From: Septoria linicola
Lineage: Eukaryota; Ascomycota; Dothideomycetes; Mycosphaerellales; Mycosphaerellaceae
Assembly: GCA_024114885.1 (NCBI GenBank)
Contig: CP099425.1
Span: 2,232,001-2,296,000 of the forward strand
Length of the DNA: 64,000 nucleotides
Direction of reading: 5' to 3'
Shown here: one piece after another, positions 57,923-64,000 of the stretch
Numbering within the stretch: the first letter of the stretch is position 1
Layout: each line of letters begins with the position of its first letter
The notes under the pieces: generated by a model
What the model saw: the letters and a program-made list of their open reading frames with translations, nothing else
The model's database searches: none
What the model was told of the DNA's origin: nothing
Position numbers and translations under genes: made by a program

Positions 57923-58788
57923 TCAGAGCGCGGCGATGAAACCAGCAGCAGCCAAGACACCAGCAATGCCGAAGGAAGCCTTGGTGGCAGCGCCAGTGTA
58001 GCCAGGGGCAATTGGGCTGGTAGACGCTGGTGGAGAGTAGACGCCGGTGCCGACTGGAGCAGTTGGGCCAGGGTTGTATGCCGGTGGAGCAGTCTCGTTC
58101 TTCGCTGGGTAGTGAGGAGCTGGTGGCTGGACTGGGCTGACTGGAGTCTCGGCAGGGTAGGTTGGAGCAGCTGGAGCCGTTGTGCTGTAGTAAAAGTCAG
58201 CTGAAATGTTCTGGGTCTGGGACAAAGGCAAGATCTTTTGCCAGCACAGGTCCTGTTTACCAAGTGCTGCACACGGTGACTACTGACGAGTGGACTGGCT
58301 TCTGGACCATGCATCCAGTTGGGCAAGGAATGGCTGAAATCATGTTAGTCCGTGTTAGAACGAGTCCGGCTTGTCAGACTTACTGAGCGTAGTCGCCTCA
58401 GTGACGGTGTACGTGACGCCGTTGTGCTCGATGTTTGTGCTCGACGGGCAGTAGGTCGTGTCAATTCGGGTGTTAGTTTACAAGCAATGTGGTAGTAGTC
58501 ATGATATCTCAGTATGAGATGGGCTCATCAGACTTACAGGCAGTCACGACCTCGGTGGTGTCTGGTGGTCACAAAATTAGCCTTGTTCATGTGAAGACGT
58601 GCCGTGTCGTCTCGTAGCAGATTTCGAGGAGAACGTCTGCCACCACGGAGAGAACACATACAAACTGGAGCGACGGTGGTCTCGTTCTTGGCTGGCGCAT
58701 ATGCTGCTGGAGCTGGTGGAGTGTCGTAGCTGATCTCGTGTGCGGTAGCAATGGCAGCAAGGCCGAAGGCAGCGATAGCGAAACGCAT
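57923..58788 (-). CDS. Small secreted GPI-anchored wall protein, five exons, one with a TG 3' splice site
   Basis: Exons 58,788-58,662, 58,561-58,538, 58,461-58,384, 58,333-58,261 and 58,184-57,923, giving 187 residues. The product has a signal peptide (MRFAIAAFGLAAIATA), a VYTTEVV/TTYCPSST/NGVTYTVTEATTL module with TIPCPTGC and VVTVCST typical of fungal cell-wall GPI proteins, a Pro/Thr/Ala-rich stalk with two PAKNET repeats (possible N-glycosylation), and a hydrophobic tail SFGIAGVLAAAGFIAAL as GPI signal. It would be a structural wall component. Introns 1, 3 and 4 are GT-AG. Intron 2 (58,462-58,537) starts GTAAGT and has CTAAC near its end, but the frame-preserving junction is TTG rather than an AG, so it is either a rare GT-TG intron, a damaged splice site or a base error. 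Intron 1 (100 bp) is the longest. Confidence 0.75.
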
Positions 58789-60742
58789 CTTGATGGCTGA
58801 TGATGGGATTTGGTGGTGTTGGTGAGATGGATGCGTCTGTCTTCGTTCTTGCGTTGGCGGATAACGAGTGAATGCGGTCGAGACCGGTGTTGTTGTTGGC
58901 TTGTCTGCGAAGAAGCGAGAGTTGTTTGCGCTGTGAAAGGGAAATGAGATTGGTCGCGGCCGGCTGTTCTTATGAGACAAGCACACGCAGGAAACAAACG
59001 TTGCGCTAATTCGGCTCATGTCCAATCAAAAGCACTATGCCCAAGCTTATCTTGCAAGAGTTGCAGCTGCCGTGAGCGGGAAGCCGGGTGTGCCTGCATA
59101 CCGCGTGAGTGGCTTTCTGTTGTGCTACAAGGACATGCGAGCAAAAGTTGCCTTGCCTTGCTCCTCGTCCTCAGCGTCCCGAAAACGATGTCAGCAAGGA
59201 ATGTGCGGCCAACAAGACAGCCTAAACCTTGTCGTTGAGTGCTGAATAGCCGTATCACGTCTCAGCAGACGACGCCTCTGATTGTTGTCGCGACACATTT
59301 GCCATTGTCCGTTTCGACTCGCAGACACGCTGCACCGCTTTACTACTGAAACTTGCAGAGCGCAGCATGCCGTGTGGGTAGGCCTCATCACATGTGCAGT
59401 GTGTCAACAACATACATGCCTCCTTCGAGAGATCACGACCGCCTGCTCGCGACAACATCGACACCTGGGTGCTGGGCGATGGACTTTCGCCAGGCGCACT
59501 TGCCCGTTGCGGAGATGGTGAGGTCGGAGATGAGATTGCACAGACTTGCTTTAGCGTAATCAGCAGATGACACGTGCTGTGTGGGGAAGCGGGCGCTTGT
59601 CTGCTGTGCTTCTCTGCTGTGCTACTATGACTGCATCTTCTTATTGCAATACACTCACATTCGTAGGACGCGCTGTCGCATGTTGAGTTCAACGAGAGCA
59701 ATTGTTGTCGACCCGTCTCCCTGGTAAGAATCAACACAATGGACACGCGAGCAAATTGATTGATACTTCCGCCACCAAACCCCTCTTTCACGCAACGACA
59801 GGGTAGCTCGAGAAAACAAGGCCCATCTCTGGCGAGGAGGCGAGCATGTTCTCAACATTCGCGGACACGGCGGACCAGCAGAAGTGACCAGATGCTTCTG
59901 AATCGATCATGCCTCGATCTGGAAGTGCCCATGCCACCTCTTCCATGATCAATAAACAACCCCAGCTCATCCCTTGGTCCCAGCATATGCAGAGGTGTCC
60001 AGACCACGGCCTGCGGAGAAAGATATCCCGATGATGTGCAAGGCCGCAGGCTGTTTTGACATGGCATTGAGGTTGCGGCCTTCAGTTGAGGATCTGCATG
60101 CAGATCGAGCTGGCAGGATGACAGAACAGCGTCTTTCGCCTTGAACTGCAGCCGTCATTGATAGATCCAGACGTACTACTGCATCTCCATGTCGCAGCTC
60201 CGAGAGCAGCGATGAGATACTCCAAGGTCTTGTGTGCAGAGACTGTCCAGAATATTAACGTCCGTCCCATCTTCTGAAGGATCGCGTCATGGGTGATGAT
60301 GGAGGGTCCTCGCAGTTGACATAGCCTAGCAGAATCAGCTCGACTAACTACATGTACGTCTTGCAAAGCAGGCAAATGGGTGGCCTCGATAATCTTGATA
60401 AATGCTTCAGCACGTGCCGTCATAGCTTCACACTTGGCAGCAGGAACAACCACAGCATCTCTCATTTTTTCCTTTCTCGACATGCGGCAGTACTGAACAG
60501 TCGTCGCACCTCCATCTACAGCGTAGCGTATCATATAGCTTGGGTTTGCGCAGAATCTAAAATCGCTGACTGCCTCAGGCAATCTGCGTCACACGCGCTA
60601 GGCAATCGCACTTTCAGGTCTGCCACACGCGAAGCCTCAGACGCGTCGCGCCCCTCCACAACGTGCAACATCTTGTTTGTGAGTTGCTCTTCTTCCCACC
60701 ACAAACTTCAACCTCGTCGTCAACGACACCACCATCGCCGCC
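58789..60742. other. Long intergenic region, no confident gene
   Basis: 1,954 bp between divergent start codons of the wall-protein gene and RPA1. The longest frames are minus strand 59,255-59,791 and 60,082-60,582. The latter contains MSRKEKMRDAVVVPAAKCEA and could be part of a small hypothetical protein, but it has no recognisable domain. Composition is normal and there are no repeats. Confidence 0.45.
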
Positions 60743-62669
60743 ATGGAGAACGCTTTCAACGCAGTCTCGCACGGTGCGCTCAAGCGCATTACCGACGGCG
60801 AAGTCATCGAGAATCCGATTCTGCAATGCGTGCAGATCAAGCCTATGGCCCAAGGCGCCGGTGGCCAGGACAGATGGAGAGTCGTGTTCAACGACACAGT
60901 CAACTTCATCCAGGGCATGATGTCCATGCAGTCAAATCACCTCATCACCGACGGCACACTGAAGAAGGGCATGGTCTGCCGTTTGAAGCAGTTCCAGGCC
61001 AACTTCGTCAAAGACAAGCACATTTTGATCATCATTGATCTGGATGTGCTGCAGGAGTACGGCGAGCAGGAAAAGCTGGGCCAGCCAGTCGCGATTGAAG
61101 GCGCCAAGCCAGAGGCACAAGAGGACGTTAAGCCACAGCCCGGCAACATTGCAGGGAACAACTTCTATGGCCAGCAGCAGAAGCCTCAGCAGGCGGCACA
61201 ACAGCAGCAACAGCAACAGCGCTCTTTGCCATCAAGGACGAATGGCACCTCCAACAACGGCCCTCACGGCAACATCACACCCATCGAAGCCATCTCTCCA
61301 TACACGCACAAGTGGACCATCAAGGCACGATGCACACACAAGGGTGACATCAAGACGTGGCACAACAAGAATGGAGAGGGCAAGCTGTTCAGTGCGAACT
61401 TTCTGGATGAGTCGGGAGAGATTCGTGCTACAATGTTCAATGAGGCGGTGGACACATGGCACGATGTGCTTCAGGAAGGCTCCGTCTACTACATCACCAG
61501 CCCATGCAGAGTCCAGCCCGCCAAGAAGCAATTCTCGAACCTGCCCAACGACTACGAGCTGACTTTCGAGCGTGAGACATTGGTCGAGAAGGCCGAAGAC
61601 AACGATGGAGTGCCTCAAGTGCGTTATAACTTCACCACCATTGAAGCACTCCAAAGTGTGGAAAAGGACTCCACTATCGATGTCATCGGTGTCCTTTCAG
61701 ATGTTGGCGAGGTGAACGAGATAGTATCAAAGACCACATCGAAGCCATACAGCAAGCGGGAGCTCACATTGGTCGACGACACTGGCTACAACGTGCGTCT
61801 CACAATCTGGGGCAAAACTGCTGAGTCGTTCGACGCACAGCCGGAGTCTGTTGTTGCATTCAAAGGTGTCAAAGTTAGTGACTTTGGTGGCCGATCGCTG
61901 TCGCTGCTTTCCAGTGGTAGCATGAATGTCAATCCAGAGATCGACGAGGCTTTCAAGCTGAAGGGCTGGTACAGCGCCAGTGGTCACAACGAGACTTTTG
62001 CTTCACACGCCAATACCATGTCCACTGTTGGCGCCACTGGCGGCGCTGGCAAGAACGACACCAAGACGATAGCACAAGTCCGAGACGAGAACCTTGGCAT
62101 GACTGACGACACAGACTGGTTCAGCATCAAGGCCACGATCATCTACATCAAGCAGGACAACTTTGCATACCCAGCATGCCAGACCACAGATCCACAGCCT
62201 TGCAACAAAAAGGTTCTCGAGATTGAGCCAGGCAACTGGCGCTGTGAGAAATGTGACAAGAGTTGGGAAGCGCCCAAGTACAGATACATCATGTCTGTCA
62301 ACGTCAGCGACCATACTGGCCAGATCTGGCTGAGCTGTTTCGACGAAGTGGGAGTGCAGGTCTTGGGTATGCCGGCCAACGACCTCATGGCGATGAAGGA
62401 AGAGGGAGACGACAAGCGTGTCACAGATTCGTTCTCGGATGCAAACTGCAAGTCGTTCATATTTAGGTGCAAAGCGAAGATGGACACTTTCCAAGACCAG
62501 CAGAGGTATGTGCGAGTGCTAGCAATGTTGATTCAACATACTAACGTGATCATGAAGGGTGCGCTACCAAGTCCAGTATGCACGAGCGATCGACTATTCA
62601 CAGGAAGCGAAGAAGCTGGCAGACATTATCAAGCAGTACAATATTCAGTCAGACAGTCTGTTTGTGTGA
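60743..62669 (+). CDS. RFA1: Replication protein A, large subunit (RPA70)
   Basis: Two exons, 60,743-62,505 and 62,558-62,669, giving 624 residues. The 52-bp intron (GTATGT, CTAAC, AAG) joins QDQQR to VRYQVQYARAIDYS and restores the conserved end. RPA binds single-stranded DNA in replication, repair and recombination as a heterotrimer. Layout: N-terminal OB domain (about 1-115), a Gln-rich linker (about 143-162) with a CAG/CAA run, DNA-binding OB folds A and B (from about 180; WTIKARCTHKGDIKTWHNKN is the start of fold A), and OB fold C with a four-Cys zinc site at C479, C487, C501 and C504. Length is normal. The ATG lies in a near-perfect context (GCCGCCATGG). Start 20 bases downstream of a CACC-rich stretch; no TATA box noted. 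Confidence 0.93.
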
Positions 62670-62996
62670 GGGTGTTTCGGGGCCTACGAGCTGCGCGATT
62701 GTACGGTTTCGATAATGACATGAGCTCAAAGAGTAGAAGTATTGTGTTCTGGGAGAATTCTCAGGGCGTGTCCAGCTAGCACATACTGCTCTATCAACCA
62801 CGAAAAAGATCCTTCGGAACCTGCAGTGCACATATTTGTCCAGGAGCGCTGACGTTCCTGGCGTTCACAAACAGTCTGTGATAGGCCCACTGGAAGGCCA
62901 ACATGTGGCACGACGCTTGGCACAGCAGCTGTAACCCGTATATTGTTGTTCAGACGTAGTCTCTTTGGTGTTTCTACGCAGGGTGCAACAAACACA
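62670..62996. other. Intergenic region downstream of RPA1
   Basis: 327 bp holding the RPA1 3' end and the promoter of the next gene. Nothing else seen. Confidence 0.5.
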
Positions 62997-63978
62997 ATGT
63001 TTTGCTCTGATCTCCTCGCGATGCTCACTTGTTATTGTATAGTGCCCAGAAGTCGAGCCGCGCGTGTCAAGCAACTAGGCGAGGACGAGCCCCCTCTGCG
63101 TCCTCTGCCTAAAGATCGTCCCACCAGTCCAAGCGCTCGAGCAAGCGATCAAAAGCAGTCGGCACTGGTTCAACGCCTTCCGGTCGAGCTTAGGCTTATC
63201 ATCTGGTACTTCGCGCTAGGTCGAACCAGTAGCGACGATTGTCTACATCTCGACATCCGAGGCGGAACTCTCTGGTACTGTCAATGCTTTGAGCCGGATC
63301 GAACGACTATCGAGTGGAGACATGAGTGTTGGGATAGTGGTGTTTGGTTCAGGCAAGAAGGACTTCCGGGACCGGGGTTTTCTAGTAATGAGCCTCTGGT
63401 GGGGAGGAGGTTGTTGTCGTTGTTGTTGACGTGTAAGATTGTGTATGTCTGTCTGTCGTTGGTTTGTGGTATGGATGTGGTGTGGCTGACTTTACGAGGC
63501 TGAGGATCGGTATACAGAGGCTGTAGAGATTCTCTACGAGGCGAACATGTTCAATTTTCGACGTGTGGCAAGTCTTGTGCGGCTTCCGCGGATTATTCTT
63601 CAAAAGCGTTTGCAGAGGATACGGAGTTTGAGTCTCAGCACTGCGTTCGCATTTCCAATCCGCAGACTGTCTGTTGACGAAGGTAGGAGACTTGCTACGA
63701 GCTCGAGCTATATGCCGCCAGACTCGACTGCACAGTGGTTGTCAGCGTGCCAGATCTTGGCTTCGATGAAGGGGCTGCGAGTGTTGCGTATCACGATCTC
63801 GTCGCCTTGCTTCAATTGCCCTGATGGAGCTGTGATGGACGTGCAAAGTGCTGTGTTGCTCTCGGAGCCGCTGAAGGCTGTTCGTGCGGCGAAGTTTGAG
63901 GTGGAACTTGGACTGCCCCTGATCGATGAGGCTCGCGTGCGGCTTGGGGAGGCGCCATTTCTGATTACAAAACGATAA
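62997..63978 (+). CDS. LPVELR-motif (DUF7730/2EXR-like) protein, two exons
   Basis: Exons about 62,997-63,440 and 63,505-63,978, 305 residues. It has LVQRLPVELRLIIWYFALG (about residue 60), then a LHLDIRGGTLWYCQC block and LLSLLLTCKI. After the intron come RYTEAVEILYEANMFNF and IRSLSLSTAF. This is the LP.ELR..I(W/Y)...LG ... L..TC..IY.EA...LY..N.F pattern of a large fungal family of unknown function. The donor (GTGTAT at 63,441) is forced by reading phase. The acceptor may be 63,498 or 63,504, both in frame, so two residues are uncertain. ATG at 62,997 is the first in frame. It is related in type, not in close sequence, to the gene at 43,283-44,348. The stop is 22 bases before the window end. 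Confidence 0.7.
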
Positions 63979-64000
63979 CTTGCACAAGGCGTTTGAGAAA

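Noticed and set aside
59255..60582. Minus-strand frames of 130-180 codons upstream of RPA1
   Set aside because: No recognisable domain, uncertain starts and no convincing splice-joined model; described only as intergenic content.
1..64000. CRISPR arrays, operons, ribosome-binding sites, tRNA or rRNA genes
   Set aside because: None seen; prokaryote-type features are not expected in this fungal DNA, and no cloverleaf or rRNA core was recognised by eye.

Overview
The window is nuclear DNA of a filamentous ascomycete (Pezizomycotina; a Dothideomycete is my best inference). Two things show this. The right third holds intron-bearing fungal genes with short GT-AG introns and CTAAC-type branch sites. 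The left two thirds carry the signature of repeat-induced point mutation (RIP): CA and TG dinucleotides are almost gone, TA is in great excess, CG is kept, and old coding frames are broken almost only by TAG/TAA at former Gln/Trp codons.

Bases 1 to about 41,840 are one nest of dead transposons that I could take apart from repeat ends and residual protein motifs. The outermost element is a Helitron on the minus strand (39,278-41,568 continuing at 1-4,361). Its Rep frame is split by a chromodomain Gypsy on the plus strand (Gypsy-1, LTRs 4,362-4,557 and 39,082-39,277). Gypsy-1 is itself interrupted twice. The first interruption is a 13.2-kb Gypsy on the minus strand (Gypsy-2, 9,909-23,141, target duplication CTAG) that carries a third, unrecognised reading frame of about 1,000 codons and four copies of a 23-bp palindrome near its frame borders. 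The second is a hAT DNA transposon (24,156-38,717, perfect 17-bp inverted ends, 8-bp target duplication). The hAT is in turn interrupted by a Copia element on the minus strand (26,873-33,171, 278-bp LTRs, target duplication CTATA). The Copia keeps many CA/TG dinucleotides and is the youngest and least mutated layer. The catalytic aspartates of all three reverse transcriptases are changed by RIP-type transitions.

A 207-bp tandem duplication (41,569-41,982) marks the edge: its left copy is fully mutated and its right copy is largely spared. About 100 bp further on the gene-rich part begins.

Bases 42,086-63,978 hold nine genes: a PrpF-like isomerase (+), a two-exon LPxE(V/I)R-type protein (-), a 4-coumarate-CoA-ligase-like enzyme (+), a concentrative nucleoside transporter (-), a lambda-crystallin-type 3-hydroxyacyl-CoA dehydrogenase (-), the ribosome-biogenesis factor Pol5 (+), an MFS sugar transporter (+), a small GPI-anchored wall protein (-) and replication protein A large subunit (+). 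A tenth, two-exon gene of the LPxE(V/I)R type (+) ends 22 bases before the window edge. Housekeeping genes (Pol5, RPA1) are mixed with uptake and catabolic genes. No biosynthetic gene cluster is evident. Exon borders were deduced from reading frame, splice consensus and expected family sequence; no transcript data were available.
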